DNA of 64,000 nucleotides from Agriotes lineatus (GCA_940337035.1 OW679200.1:21059090-21123089); one strand, 5' to 3'; counted from the first letter of the stretch, positions 42,020-54,487 are shown. The notes: generated from the letters alone by a model not told the origin. Numbers and translations are program-made.

Positions 42020-42415
42020 CAAACCATGGTGTAAAGAATACAAGGTGAAACGTTCCGGGAGATGCGCAGTCGTTCATAAAGTAGAGGGGGGATGTCAACC
42101 AATCCCCCATTGGCCTACACAGGAAATTCATCATGACCGCGATCATGGTGTAACCATGGCCGCGATCGTATATTGTTGCTGTCACTGTCAGTCGATGTCA
42201 AATTCGAGGTTAGCAGGTTAGGTTTTTCGTCAGTCTGACACAAACTGATGCAAAACCTAACCTCGAATTTGACATAGGCAGCGTCTTCAACAACACTTCA
42301 GTACTACCATTCGTTCCCTTTGTAGGACCAATCCTTATTGGTTGAATTTGAGGCTCCGCTCTGGATGCATTGTGAGCGAAACGTTACACCTTGTATTCTA
42401 TGTACCATGGAGCAA
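42020..42415. mobile_element. Terminal-inverted-repeat element containing foldback copy 4
   Basis: GAATACAAGGTGAAACGTT (left, ~42,037) pairs with AACGTTACACCTTGTATTC (right, ~42,383). Further outward CAAACCATGG and CCATGGAGCAAA also pair. The centre holds a copy of the AACCTAACCTG palindrome. Confidence 0.6.
42194..42275. repeat. Foldback element copy 4 (AACCTAACCTG core family)
   Basis: ATGTCAAATTCGAGGTTAGC at the left and CTAACCTCGAATTTGACAT at the right. The right arm lacks the ~8-nt CTGCTAAC segment, so pairing is interrupted there. Confidence 0.75.
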
Positions 42416-43060
42416 ACTATATGATAGTGTAAGGTTGTCAACGAATTGTCAGACCTGCAATCAAAATTTTCTTTAAAAATAAATTATACCAGGGAAGTGC
42501 ACATTTTCTGGAGATAGGCAAAAAGCATTACTCTCGAGAGAACTTTCTCTTTACATCATTAGGTTGACTTACATTTCTTAGCGACTGTTCTATTTTATTA
42601 TTAATATAACTCTAAGCTAGTTATGCCCTGAATTAAAATATGGAGTACAGCGTTTTCCAAAAATTCGCAGAATATGTACACTATGAAATGGATGTGGAAT
42701 CTTTATTACAGCAGTAAGGCTTTAGTTTATTTTACATCATACAGATGTTTACTCTAACATAGATAGTAAAATATGCAAGCTTTGCTACAAAGTGAGAAAA
42801 TGAAAAATCGACAGTAATTAAAATGCTGTTAGGGGATCAAAATGATAACGCTCGTGATCAAGCAAATTAGTCTGTTATCCGGGAAAGTATCATTAGTTAT
42901 ATGCTATATTTTATGACAGGTAAGCTGCTAATCAGTTCCACCAATAGCCCTTCTTTGTTCTCGCCTGGGTCGGGCACCGCCACCGGTGAGCTACTGAGTA
43001 CAATCACCAAATACCCCATAAATAATACATCTTGTTCTAAAAACCACAATACAAATATAC
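42416..43060. other. Intergenic DNA, nothing recognised
   Basis: AT-rich, no features seen. Confidence 0.4.
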
Positions 43061-44135
43061 TTTGTTAGCTTTTCTCTTACCTTTAGGTCAGCCTTCTATA
43101 TTAAAATGATAAGCTATAAAGTGTATTTGGGATCCCTTCACTAGCTTCAGTGAAGACGGCGTGTATTCTTTAGTAAGGGAAAGTCCTATTTATCTGGGCG
43201 ACAACAAGTTTTATTTACTAGCACATTATAATCTTTGAAACTTTAACGACTAAATGAAAGAAGTCATTCTTTATAGATTTATTAATACTTCTGGCTTTGA
43301 TTATTATTGTTGCATAAAAGGAAACAATTGTCAGCATCAATTTCCTATCTAATCATATTTCGAATTATCGAAAAAGGCACTGATTTAATATTACGCCAAT
43401 TAACTTTTTGACTACATTGTCTGACTCTAATACTAACACACACTTATTTATTAGCTAGTGTACAATTATGGGGTTATACTGTTCTTATTTTTGAAATAAT
43501 GCGTTTTAACATTAATTCACTTATCTTGAAGACTAGCCTCTCAAAAGCTTGACCAGCATGCATTACTGACCAAGAGGATGATCTGCTCTCCTAAACGCTT
43601 ACTCTATAAGCGGCTAAACGTCAACTGTCAGTTGGCCGCAATCAACCGCACGACTCTCTCTCCTTAGTGAAGTCCGTTGGAAGATATTTTCAAACTAATA
43701 CGATTACGTCGCCCCGAACTTGTTGCTCTAATTTCCCATAACGAAAATAGAATCAGATAGTTCCAAAACAATTGTACATACCCTGTACTACCAGACAAAA
43801 ACTATGCAACGCTTTTCGTGGTTCCTTAATTAGTCAACATGACTTGGAGCTAATTTCTTTGAAAAATTAACGAAGAACGAGAAATCCCGGGGTTACCACA
43901 TTTGTACCTCGAAACTCTTAATGCACAGCTATGTTTTTCTCATATCACCGATTCGATAACTAAACCCGTTATTATTTTCTTACTCCAATTTCTTTTTTAA
44001 AAACCCTTGCAACTCGGATATAAATTTTTATACTCTTAGTCTTTGTTTTCCCAATTGATTGTCTATTCATGGACATATATAACGTAAACTAATAACGCTA
44101 ATACAATATGCTTTTAACACGTAACAACTTGAACA
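43061..44135. repeat. Dispersed repeat D3, copy 2 (split)
   Basis: The left part (to ~43,205) and the right part (from ~43,863) match the 35.4-kb copy. The ~650 bp between them has no counterpart there: either an insertion here or a deletion in copy 1. Confidence 0.75.
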
Positions 44136-46415
44136 ACACTAAAAGGCAACAGTTAGCCAATGACTACATAATAATTATAAACAGAAGTCTACATTCAACG
44201 ACAATCGGAATATATTGTAAAAATTTATATTGAATCGATATAGCATGATAGTGCCCAGTATTTGTATCAAGAAAAATTAGAGAACGTTTGGGAACCCAGG
44301 TGGAGTTAACAATTATGTTGAACAATCGCTGGGCAAGTTGTGCACAAATATAATAAAAAAACGCAGATAATATTCTAGGCATCAGAAAAATAAACATACA
44401 CTCTAGACTAACACCAAACCGCAATTCAAAGAAGAAATCGAGACGTTAGCGACAGAAATGAGAGAAGAATCTTTTGAACTGGGAAGACATCAAAAGAATA
44501 ATTATGTTCAGAAAAGAAATCAAGTAAATGCAAGAATTCAAAAAAGCGTTTTGGAAAGAAGTCTTTTTAAGTATCTAGAGTTTGATCTACATATAAGCGG
44601 AATGAAAACCGTGTGAAACAAAAAGGTACCAACCAATGTACGAGTATATGTAGCTACGAAAAATATAATACTTGATCAATGGACACACACTGTAAACATC
44701 TATACAAGATCACGTTATAAATAGTGAAGACGCTATATAGCACAATATAAACGAGTTAGAACCAATGGCACTCGAGCATTACCATCCCGATATTTACTGA
44801 AAGATCGAAAACCAATCCTCAGAATTACAGGGGTATATATCTACTAAGCAGCATCTTAAAAGATGCTATATTCGACGTCAGTTTTGATATTAAAATTTGC
44901 TAGATAAAAAATATAAGTTTGCAGTAACTAGGACACACATGTCAATAATAAAATATATAATAATCAATAGTATATACAGTGCCTCCAAGATAAGGATCTT
45001 GTTAACAGATACAAATTTGGTTAAATAGGATATAAATTGCGCAATTAAAGGATTAACAAAATGATGCCTAGAAATACTAGAAATCTCACAACAAGACGGG
45101 CTTCTAAAATTTAATATAACAAAATCAAGACGGCATTTAAAATAAAATTAAGTAGATGATGGTTACTCGGAAACAATAGGCTGGATAAAAAAATTATAAC
45201 ACAATCTTAAATCATTGAAAGTTGCTATAAACTAATTTTGTCAGCTTCGCTCTAACTTTAATATTAACACCACAAAATAATAGAATTGAAAATCCAACAA
45301 TTCGTTTTTTTAACTCAAAAACGAAAAATCATACCAAAAAGGTCTAGGCGTCATTTTATTATTCCTTTAATTATTACATAACTTTTTTCCCGTTTAACCA
45401 AATTTATACCTCTTACTGTTAACGAGATCCCCATATTAGCACTCCTGATCTTGACAACAATTTATAATAGCCAGCTATGGTAGATTAAGTACCAACGGTA
45501 TGAAGCTATTCAAATATTAATAGAGTGAGGTGCACCCGGTGTAAAAATACGATATTTAAACGCATAACAAAGAAAACTCAAGGAGATTTGAAGAACCCCA
45601 GTCGAGGACGTTGGCACCTGACAGCATTGCAGTCATTTTTACGTAAAAGCGGAATCTCTCCAAATCTGGGCGTCTGCCTGCAATACTATAAACTGCGGCT
45701 CGATTCAGACAGCTATAGATGAAGGGCCTTCCACAGGATTGAAATGGGGAACACCAGTCTCCAAAACATAAGAGTAAAAGAGTCGGGTGGGCCAGGACTA
45801 AAATAACGGGCACGTGGCCTCAAGAAGTGAGGTTAAAATTCCAAACCATGGCGAAGCAAGTAAGAGAGTGGGTAAGAGGAGCAGCTGAAAATATCGCAAA
45901 TGATGGAAGCACACCACTAAAACGAAAGATCAAATAAAAATGACCATAAGACTAAAAGAGCAAAGTATTTAGCGCCAAACTGCGAAAACACGGTTAAAGC
46001 AAATTGTAAACAGTATCATAGCCGACAGTTGTAAAGAAAGCTCATTTTCGGAAAAAAATACCACAACCAATTTAAAAGCATATCGTCAACTCTCGGGTAC
46101 TCTCGGTGGGCAAAGAAATTCAATTGGCCAAGAGTTTGCAACCATCTACCATATTTCTCGCATCAGGTTGCCAAATAGAACACTTGGAAGTCGCCGAAAC
46201 TAGTTTTGAAAGATCAAAGAATCCACACGTCGGTGTCTTTTCTTATACTGCTGACTGTATTATCAAAGCGAGAATCACGGCGCGCAACGTTCGACAAATA
46301 CTCAATGCAACTTCAACCCGAAGCAAATAGCTTTTAGCACGCAAGAGCGTAAGAAATATCTACCAGCAAGACGCATGCAACCATAATTTCAAAAGAACCA
46401 TTACGCTCCAAAGTA
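44136..46415. other. Intergenic DNA, decayed retroelement-like frames
   Basis: AT-rich. Short plus-strand frames around 45,525-45,720 and 46,106-46,330 have a richer composition than their surroundings, but I recognise no family. It may be an old LINE broken by the RTE insertion next door. Confidence 0.3.
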
Positions 46416-46426
46416 GTCACTCGAGT

Positions 46427-49207
46427 CTCTTCTTAAGGTTCCGTCTCCTAACGGAGGTTGGACATCATCATGGCAATTTTTATTTTATCCACTGCCGCCC
46501 TAAACAATTGGTTAGAACTCATATTGAACCATTCTCTTAGATTCCTGAGCCATGACATTCTTCTTCTTCCTATATTTCTTTTTCCTAGTATTTTCCCTTC
46601 CATTATTAGTCTAAGCAGGGAATATCTTGTTCCTCTCATGACATGGCCCAGATATTCTAGTTTCTTTCTCTTAAGGGTTATTGTTATTTCTTCTTCCTTA
46701 TTCATCCTGCGAAGCACCTCTATGTTTGTGACGTGATCCACCCAAGAAATCTTAAGCATCCTTCGATAGCACCATCTCTCAAATGCTTCTAGTCTTTTAA
46801 TTTCCCTTTTCTTCAGGGTCCAAGCTTCGGCTCCATATAATAGTGCAGAGAAGACGTAGCAGCGTAGGAATCTAGTTCTTAGTTCTAAGTTTATGTCTCT
46901 ACTGCAAAATATTCTCTGCATTTTAACGAATGCAGCTCTAGCAATTTCTATGCGGGTTTTAATTTCCTTTGTCTGGTCTCCATTTTCATTTATCCATGTC
47001 CCCAGGTATTTATATTGCTCTACTTTTTCTATTTGTGTGTCCGCCACGTTTAGGTCCTCTTGAGTGTTTCTTTGTTTTTTTGTGAATTTCATAAATTTGG
47101 TTTTCTTTAGATTCATTTTTATTCCGTATTGCTCGCAGGAGATGTTTAGACATTCCATCATATTTTTAAGACCTTGCAGGCTGTCGGCTATCACGACGGT
47201 GTCATCTGCGTATCTTAAGTTGTTAACGACTTCTCCGTTTATTCTTATACCCTCTGCGGTGTTTAGTATGGCTTCTTGGAAGATAGCTTCGCTATAGACA
47301 TTAAATAGCATCGGGGACAGGACACATCCTTGACGAACCCCTCGAAGAATCTCTATTTCATTTGAATATTCTTGGTCCACTCTTATTGTTGCTTTTTGTT
47401 GCCAGTAAAGGTTAGATATTATTCTGATGTCCCGGCTATCAATGTTCTTTGTTTTTAATATGTCAACTAGTTTTTCGTGACGGACTTTGTCAAATGCTTT
47501 TTCAAAGTCAATAAAGCATGTATAAATGTCTTGATTCATATCCAGGCACCTTTGTATGATGACGTTTAACCCAAATAATGCCTCCCTTGTTCCTGTTCCA
47601 TTCCTGAATCCTAATTGAGTATCGCTTATTTCTGTATCTAATTTCTTAAATAGTCTGTTATGTATTATCCTCAGGAAAATCTTAAGGGCATGACTCATTA
47701 GTGCAATTGTTCGATGTTCTGAACATTCTGTCGCATTCTTCTTCTTAGGTATGGTAACAAACGTGGACACCAGCCATTGTTTTGGTATTATACCTGTTCT
47801 ATAAATATCGTTAAACAGCGTGACTAGTATATCGATGTTTTCTTCGTCTATTAGCTTTAAAAGTTCTACTGGGATCTCATCCGGTCCTGTTGCCCTGTTT
47901 CCCCTTGTCTGTCTCATAGCGTGATATACTTCTTCACGTAAGATGTTCGGTCCTGTTTCTTCGTTGTCTTCCGTATCTCTCTCAGATTCAGGTCTATTGT
48001 CATCAAAGAGTTCTGAAATGTATGATATCCATCTTTTCATTTTGTCTTCTGTATGTACTATTATTCTTCCGTTTGCGTCCTTTAATATATTAGATTGTAG
48101 CTGTCTGTTCTTACCCGATATTTCTTTAACTTTTTTGTGTAAGTTAAATGCGTCATACCTTTCCGAATATCCTTCCAGTTCTACGCATTGATTCTTTAAC
48201 CAGTCTTCTTTGGTTGTTTTAATTTTTCGTTTGATCACTTGGTTTAATTCCCTGTATTTGCTTTCATTTTTATTCTTTTGTTTTCTCCTTTTTTCGATGA
48301 GGTTAAGAATTTCGTTTGTCATCCATCTTTGCTTAGCACTTTGTTTGTCATTCTTTTTTGTGATCAAGTTATTTTTGCCTGCCGCCATTAATGCTTTTTG
48401 AATCTGTTCCCATCGGTCATCTATATTTTCAGAGTCTCTACTATTTCTTACACAAGTTTTTAAAATGTTATTGACTTGTTCTTTTGTCTTCTGTTGTGTG
48501 ATTGGGTCTCGTAGATTGTTAATATCTAGATTTTGCCTGTTGCTTTTATTTTTCTTAATATTTTTTTTTTAACTTTACTTTGACTGATGCCACAACAGGG
48601 TTGTGGTCCGATGAAATATCTGCTCCTGGGTAGGTTTTGACAGATTTAATTGAGTTTTTGAACCGATTGTTAATAATTATGTAGTCAATCTGGTTTCGAA
48701 CTATTTTATTTACTCCATCTGCAGGAGATTTCCATGTGTATAATCTTCTTTTCGGGAGCTTAAACATTGTATTAGCTACGATGAGATCTTTGTTTTGACA
48801 GAATTCAATTAATCTGTCTCCACGTTCGTTCCGCTCGCCCAATCCATGTCCTCCTACACATGGTTCTACCGCATCTTGTCCAACCTTGGCATTGAAGTCA
48901 CCCATTATAATTGTGACTTCGTGTTTTTTAGTTGTTCTAAGGATGGTTTCTAATTCATTGTAAAACTCTTCTATTATCTCTTCCTCTTTGTCTGCTGTTG
49001 GCGCATATATTTGGATCAAGTTCATTGGACCCGTGCTTGAGAGTATTCTTCACATTATGACACGATCGGAGAGTGGGGTGAAACTCAATATCGATTTATT
49101 GGTTGTATTATCGACAATAATTCCCACTCCATATCTACGTGTTGTGTCGTTTCCCGAATAGTACATCACACCACCATTCCTAGTTGAGCATTTTCCAGAT
49201 CCTCGTC
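46427..49207 (-). mobile_element. RTE/BovB-like LINE, 5'-truncated, with target duplication
   Basis: Flanked by an 11-bp direct repeat GTCACTCGAGT (46416-46426 and 49208-49218), the target-site duplication. On the minus strand: endonuclease (N-terminus missing), reverse transcriptase, C-terminal region, and a 3' end just past the ORF. 2,781 bp. Few lesions, so fairly young. Confidence 0.88.
46448..49205 (-). pseudogene. RTE endonuclease-reverse transcriptase ORF
   Basis: The endonuclease part shows IQIYAPTADKEEE, MGDFNAKVG, RNERGDRLIEFC, RNQIDYI and SDHNPV, the APE-type motifs of RTE/BovB elements. The reverse transcriptase (46,448 to ~48,556) shows RATGPDEIPVELLK, FIDFEKAFDKV, GVRQGCVLSPMLFNV and the catalytic YADDTVV box. 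It ends in the GAEAWTL and HVMRG regions, at IAMMMSNLR. Lesions: truncated 5' end, an in-frame TGA (49050-49052), and a one-base frameshift in a run of ten A (48561-48570) between endonuclease and linker. The linker frame is open upstream of the first Met of the RT part. Otherwise intact for ~650 codons. Confidence 0.88.
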
Positions 49208-49690
49208 GTCACTCGAGTGACGAATTTTAATTATTTCAACGTGAATATATCCAGCAGCAGAAAGTAGTTATTCAAGCTACGAAGGCATCGCTAGTTTCTG
49301 GATGCGCACTGGATATTGTGTGTGGGAATAAATATATGACAAGAATGTACAAAATGTTTGTTATGCCAATTGTGCTCTATAGCGTGGAAACATGGGTTAA
49401 AACCTCCAAAACAAAGCAACTGCCTGGAAACAGTATAGCTAGAGTAACCCCAAAAGACGTAGTGGGGATATATGGGATCCAAAATGTAGTACGATGGGCG
49501 AGTGAAATATGGAGGCACTGGAGAGACCATATAAGCAAAATGGACTGGCCAGAATAGTGAGTATACATAAATTCATCTTCAAAAGACTACCACGACGTTC
49601 GCCAAAGAGGTGGAGTGAACGTTGAAAGGATGCAGATCTGTCATGCTTATAGCAGAGTTGCTTTAATATGAAGCGATAAAACCCTTTAGT
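49208..49690 (+). mobile_element. LINE reverse-transcriptase C-terminal fragment
   Basis: The plus-strand frame reads MYKMFVMPIVLYSVETWV, matching the IYK-x-x-I-x-PVVLYGSETW block of LINE RTs. Later come HWRDHISKM and, after a frameshift, LPRRSPKRWSER. It begins exactly at the RTE target duplication, so the RTE probably landed in or beside this older LINE. Confidence 0.65.
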
Positions 49691-51080
49691 CTTCTCCACG
49701 ATTTTATTACAGTGTTGTAAGTAACGACATGTTTCGAAACCAAACTGATTTTATCATTAGTCCCAAACATTAATGTACAGAGTTATAATATTCACATGTG
49801 TAACATTGACGATGTAACAACTTAGAATGAATATAATTCCATTATGTATCTAAAGCTAAAATAGAAAAAATCCCTAAATTCAATGACGATGAAATTGTCA
49901 GAGCGGTTCAAAAATTAATATGACGAAAAACAATACAGCAGACCAAATAAGGGATGGAATCAACAGAAAAGTACCCAATTCATTTAATATTCATGAATGT
50001 TGGACATCCACATCTCAAGAAAACGCCAATGCTTAAAAGCACATATTGAATCAAGTAGGACCAAATCCTAAATTAAGAATGATACGAAGAAGAAGAAGAA
50101 GATCAAGCTAATGTAACACTGGCGTCCTAGAGGTTACATTAAGGCCATTTGTAACTTTCGGCAAATTAAGGTTGTTTACAGAAGGTGTAAGAAACCTCCC
50201 ATTTTCGAAAATAATTTATTGTAGCTAAATAATAACTGGTATCAGGTAGACCATGACTACGTTTCTCACAACATGATCGACTATATAGTGAAATGTTCAA
50301 ACAATTCTGAACAATAAACGGTAATTAGAAAAATTCGCTTGGATTACTATTAAGAGATGCCCAAAATTACAAAGTTGGGCCAGCAAATGCTAAAAAGTGG
50401 TTAGTATAGGTTTTGATAACATATAAAAGCACTACATTTCAATCTCAACAATCTGTTTTCTCTCATTTGGTCTTAGCATCCAGGGGTCATAACCATGCAT
50501 TAGGTTGGGAAACACTAGTGAGTTAACTAATCTAATTTCCAGTTGTTTTGAGATATATTTACTTTGCCATATTTTTCGCTAGCTCAAGTATTCTTCGAAC
50601 TTGTAGAGTTAACAGCTCGGACTCGTTATCAGTCTTCTAAAACCCTTCGCTTTACATATGTTCCATGCGCATTAAGTAGTTGTGGTGAAGGTACGAATCA
50701 TCCCTGTCTGCCAGTACAGCGGTATTGGAAGTGTTTGGAGTTGAATTTTCGTGGTAACATAAAGATTGGCTATTAGGCAGATCAGATGGGTAAATAATTC
50801 TATTTTATCCAAAACTCTGCACTGTGCTGATAATTTGACTTTGTGGAAGGCTTCACGGTAATCGACTAAACGAATTCACAAGACCCTTTAATTACCTATC
50901 TATCGAGATTAGTGTAATGGTGATTGTTATTGCATTTTTTAATAAAGCTTATCTTCTGAATCGTTGAACATCTTGTTCAATCATTTGACTATTGTCGAGT
51001 ATGTCATATTTTATTACAAAATCGATGCATTACATCAATGCCTATTTCTCCTGTCGCCTAAAGTATTTCTATTGTCGGTT
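49691..51080. other. Intergenic DNA with a LINE-like AAG tail
   Basis: GAAGAAGAAGAAGAAGATCA near 50,087 looks like another LINE or SINE 3' tail. The rest is unrecognised. Confidence 0.3.
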
Positions 51081-51084
51081 CTTT

Positions 51085-51360
51085 ATTGGGTAAGCAGATG
51101 GTCCCGCTAGCGAATGCTAGACTGTCAGGCGGCCGATCCGGGTTCGATTACCGGCGACTCTATAGAAGAATTTTAAAAATCGTACGCTCTGCGGCTACGA
51201 CACTAACACCTGTGCTAGTCGTCAACCTCGAACAAGGCAACCCTTCCTCGATTTTCGACGGGCAAAGCTAATCACCTACCGACTTATAAGTAAAGAGGGC
51301 TTCTAGTCCACAACTTTGTGAAATTAAACAGACCACTGGCCTAGTATAAGAGGAAGAAGA
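51085..51360 (+). mobile_element. tRNA-derived SINE
   Basis: The head has an A-box-like GATGGTCCCGCTAGCGA and a B-box GGGTTCGATTACC (51,131-51,143). A non-tRNA body follows, then a GAGGAAGAAGAAG tail. The tRNA-like head cannot fold as a full cloverleaf by eye, and the tail resembles the (GAA)n ends of RTE copies in this window, which may supply the machinery. Confidence 0.65.
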
Positions 51361-51679
51361 AGCAGTTCTTCGTTGTCTCCATGCTTTGGTGATTTCTTCC
51401 AATCTGTCCCAAGGGAGCTATTTTGATCTTCGATGGCCCACGTATTTGATTTTAATTTCTAGTTATAAATTCTCCTTTCTTGGTTCGTGACAGCATATGT
51501 TTCTACCTCTTTGAATATCTTTTCGCAGTATGATTTTTTACTTCTAATACAAAAACGCTTTATTTATTTCTTTATTTCATCCTTCCTTTCTCAGTCTTTG
51601 ATAGAATATTGTGTTTATTGGGCACGTAGAAGCTTCTATCAGGGTCATTGACAGAGTTATTATCTGATGCCATTGACGA
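51361..51679. other. Intergenic DNA
   Basis: Contains CTAATACAAAAACGCTTTAT...CCTTTCTCAG, echoed after the next repeat (52,268-52,360), as if an insertion separated two related flanks. No gene. Confidence 0.35.
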
Positions 51680-52260
51680 GCAAGATGAATAACTCAACTA
51701 AATGAGGTCGACTAAACGTAAAATTCAACAGAAAACGCTTAGAAAGCTAAGACAGTACGAAATATCACACTCACAATGTATTAACTAAAACGAACATTAC
51801 CAGTAAAGTCACACATGCGGAACAAGACACACGGCCCAAAACGAGAAATTACTTGAATCCAGGTTCAAGAAATACACTAAAAATCAATAACGGAATATGA
51901 TCACACCTAACCTCAAAACTTCAAAACAAAATTTTTTTTAAAGGAGGTAAATATTAAACTGTTTGAGCTAATTAAACATAATAACACTTTGTCAAGGGTG
52001 TAGCAAAATCAGGAAACATCACATTACTTTGGGGGAAAATGCAACAATTTAAATTAAACATAATTACGTCTAAACTCAACGTTAAGAGTAGCAGATAAAA
52101 CGCACTACATCCTTTAAAATAAAAATAGCAATTAACTACCTATTAGAGAAAAACGTATGAGAAAGATCACTAGGCCTAAAACTGGAAGATAGAAATAGAT
52201 GCCTCAAAACGAACTTAACATTCAGCTATATATTTTTTTCATTCTATCTATATATAACTT
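51680..52260. repeat. Dispersed repeat D4, copy 1
   Basis: Direct-orientation partner of 56,857-57,432 over ~580 bp. Landmarks: AGGTCGACTAAACGTAAAAT, AAAGGAGGTAAATATTAAAC, CAGGAAACATCACATTACT and ACATTCAGCTATAT. No ORF. Confidence 0.8.
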
Positions 52261-53916
52261 GTTTCCAATACAAAATAAAAGCTTTATTTTTTCTTTATTC
52301 CACGTAATTTTTCTCTAGTTTGTCGCTTTTTCTATATTATCATCCTCCCTTCCTCAGTTTTTTTTTCTAACAATTTTTTTTTAAACAGAGCGTTGTCTAT
52401 GGCTTAATGTACAACACTGGAAATTATTGTAGATATTAACGATAAAAGTTCGATTATGAGCATCTTAACGAAATGAGTTTGATTGGCAAAATAAGGCGGT
52501 GCGCCAAGTTTTGTGGCAATCAAACGAGTCTCGTTAAGTGCCATAAGCAAACGTGTATTGTTCAATAATTTATCTTCAACAATAAATTCTGGTTCAATGT
52601 ATTTCTTTATACAAAAAAAGCTCTTAACGATACTAAAATTAATTTGGTTAACAGTCTATAACAACACTGATGAAGATAAATATATTAAATACTTTTCTTA
52701 TCGTCGCACCTGTAGACGTATGGTATAGGAACCAGAATATGTTTTTAATATTTAAAAACCGATAAATACAAAATAAAATGGGTTTCAACACAGTGATATT
52801 TCACTTACGAATTGTTAAAAAAGCTATAAAATTAATATTTGTAACATTAGTATTTTATAAGGGCAGAATATTGATAATTTTGAACCATGTGGCATAGGAA
52901 AAGGCCTCTACGAGAGTTTAATAACGAATTATTTACACATCAATGTAATCTGATAAAGCCAGAAGTGAACTCTACATCAATCAATAACCTATGCAAAACG
53001 AGTGACATGCAGAAAGCTGACCCATTTCTGTTTATAAAATGCCATTCAATCATTTAAGAAATCAATTTTCTTGCTGAGTTTTGATCTTGTTGCGTAGCAT
53101 TTTCTTACTTTTACTTCCGCATTTGTAACTATTTAACCCAGTTTTAACAAATGGCAGAGCAACAAATCTGCAATGTAATGACACCTATGCGTGTACAAAG
53201 AACTGCTTTCAAATTGTAATTTAATTCTACGCTTATAATTTGCAATTTAAAGGGAATGTATCAACAGTTAATCTTAGCTTCTTTCGTTCTCGTGATTTTT
53301 TAGAGCGATAACTTATAGCATGTCCAGTATAAATTTTATTTATTAAAACTGTAAGAAATGAAAGTGTTGCAGAAGTTTGAAAACCCGAAATAATTTTTTA
53401 AAAGCGAATATAACTGTTTAAATATTCTGTAAACTCTTGGTTTTGTTGTACAATTTTTAAAAAATGATAGTTCCAAAAACCCAGGAAATAGTGAAGCAAT
53501 GCTATAAACAGAATTGGCGGTTTGTATATTTAATGTTAGAGATTAAATCAGTCGTTAGCACTGTTATAAAGATATCTGTGCCGATTTATTTGAACAAGCG
53601 AGACCACCACATAAATGAAGAAATAAATCAGGTACAACACATTTATTGGTATTTTCGTACACCAATACTCAATAAATAATAATAGGTTGCTGTATATCTC
53701 TTAGCAGAATTATATTTGTGAAAATTGTTAGAACATGTATAGTTTAGATTGACATAGATGTATGTATTAGGAATAATAAAAATATATAATAGTTATGGCA
53801 TACTTCTAATTATTCCTCGTTAGATAATGTTACGATTAAAACTAAATAACGTATGGCAATGTAAGGACTTGTGGAAGGACAATAATACTAGTATGGATGT
53901 TGGGTCTTCGAGTCTC
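52261..53916. other. Intergenic DNA downstream of troponin C
   Basis: AT-rich, no gene. The part near 53,700-53,916 is likely the troponin C 3' UTR on the minus strand; several AATAAA-type hexamers occur, none chosen. Confidence 0.35.
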
Positions 53917-54484
53917 TTAATCTCCAGTCATCATCTCCATGAATTCTGCAAAATCACAAAGATTACATAATGAAATTTGATTTGCAAAACAGTTACCATC
54001 AAAATCAACGGTTCCTGAACCATCAGTATCAATTTCAGCAATAATCCCATCTAGTTCCCTACCGGTCAGTTTGTCATCAAGAGCTTTCAGGATTTCCTTT
54101 AAAGTTCCGGTCGTGATGTAACCGTTTCCTTCCCTATCGTACAATCTGAAAGTCACATTACCAAAAGTTAGAAAACAATGCTCGAAAAGGTTTAATCAAA
54201 ATAAATGCGGACCTGAATGCTTCCTTTAACTCTTGATGGGTGCTTTCGTTGTCCTCTTCCTCCAGAAAATGGGAGGCAATGGCGACGAAGGCGTCGAAGT
54301 TGACTTTGCCTGCGTTATCTGGGTCGTTCTCGTTGATAATGGCCTGCAGCTCCCTGTCGTCGAAGATCTGGCCCATGCTGTTGAGAATCGTGGAAATTTT
54401 TAGGGTTTCTATGAAGCCGCACTTGGTTGTATCGAACATCTGGAACGCTTTGCGCATGATTGCCAGCCGTTGAGCGTCTTCGTC
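53917..54484 (-). CDS. TpnC: Troponin C (three coding exons; first exon missing)
   Basis: Exons on the minus strand: 54484-54213, 54145-53997, 53945-53917 (stop TAA). All junctions are GT-AG (CAG|GTCCGC, ATG|GTAACT) and in phase. The joined part encodes ~149 residues: four EF-hands, ending in the DEFMEMMTGD typical of insect troponin C, with the ASHFLEEEDNE linker helix. EF-hand IV (DTDGSGTVDFDE) is canonical. Site I is degenerate, site II (DPDNAGKVNFDA) lacks the position-12 Glu, and site III ends in Thr at that position. A single intact site is the pattern of the F1/TpnC4 stretch-activation isoform of flight muscle. The product is the calcium sensor of the thin filament. The initiating exon, probably Met plus a few residues ending in phase 0, lies upstream of 54,487 and was not found. 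Confidence 0.9.
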
Positions 54485-54487
54485 CTG

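Noticed and set aside
41889..42185. 98-codon minus-strand ORF
   Set aside because: Runs through an inverted-repeat element; no domain or splice support.
51090..51160. Possible tRNA gene
   Set aside because: B box is present but no full cloverleaf is visible and a SINE body and tail follow.
54240..54473. 77-codon plus-strand ORF
   Set aside because: Antisense shadow of the large troponin C exon.
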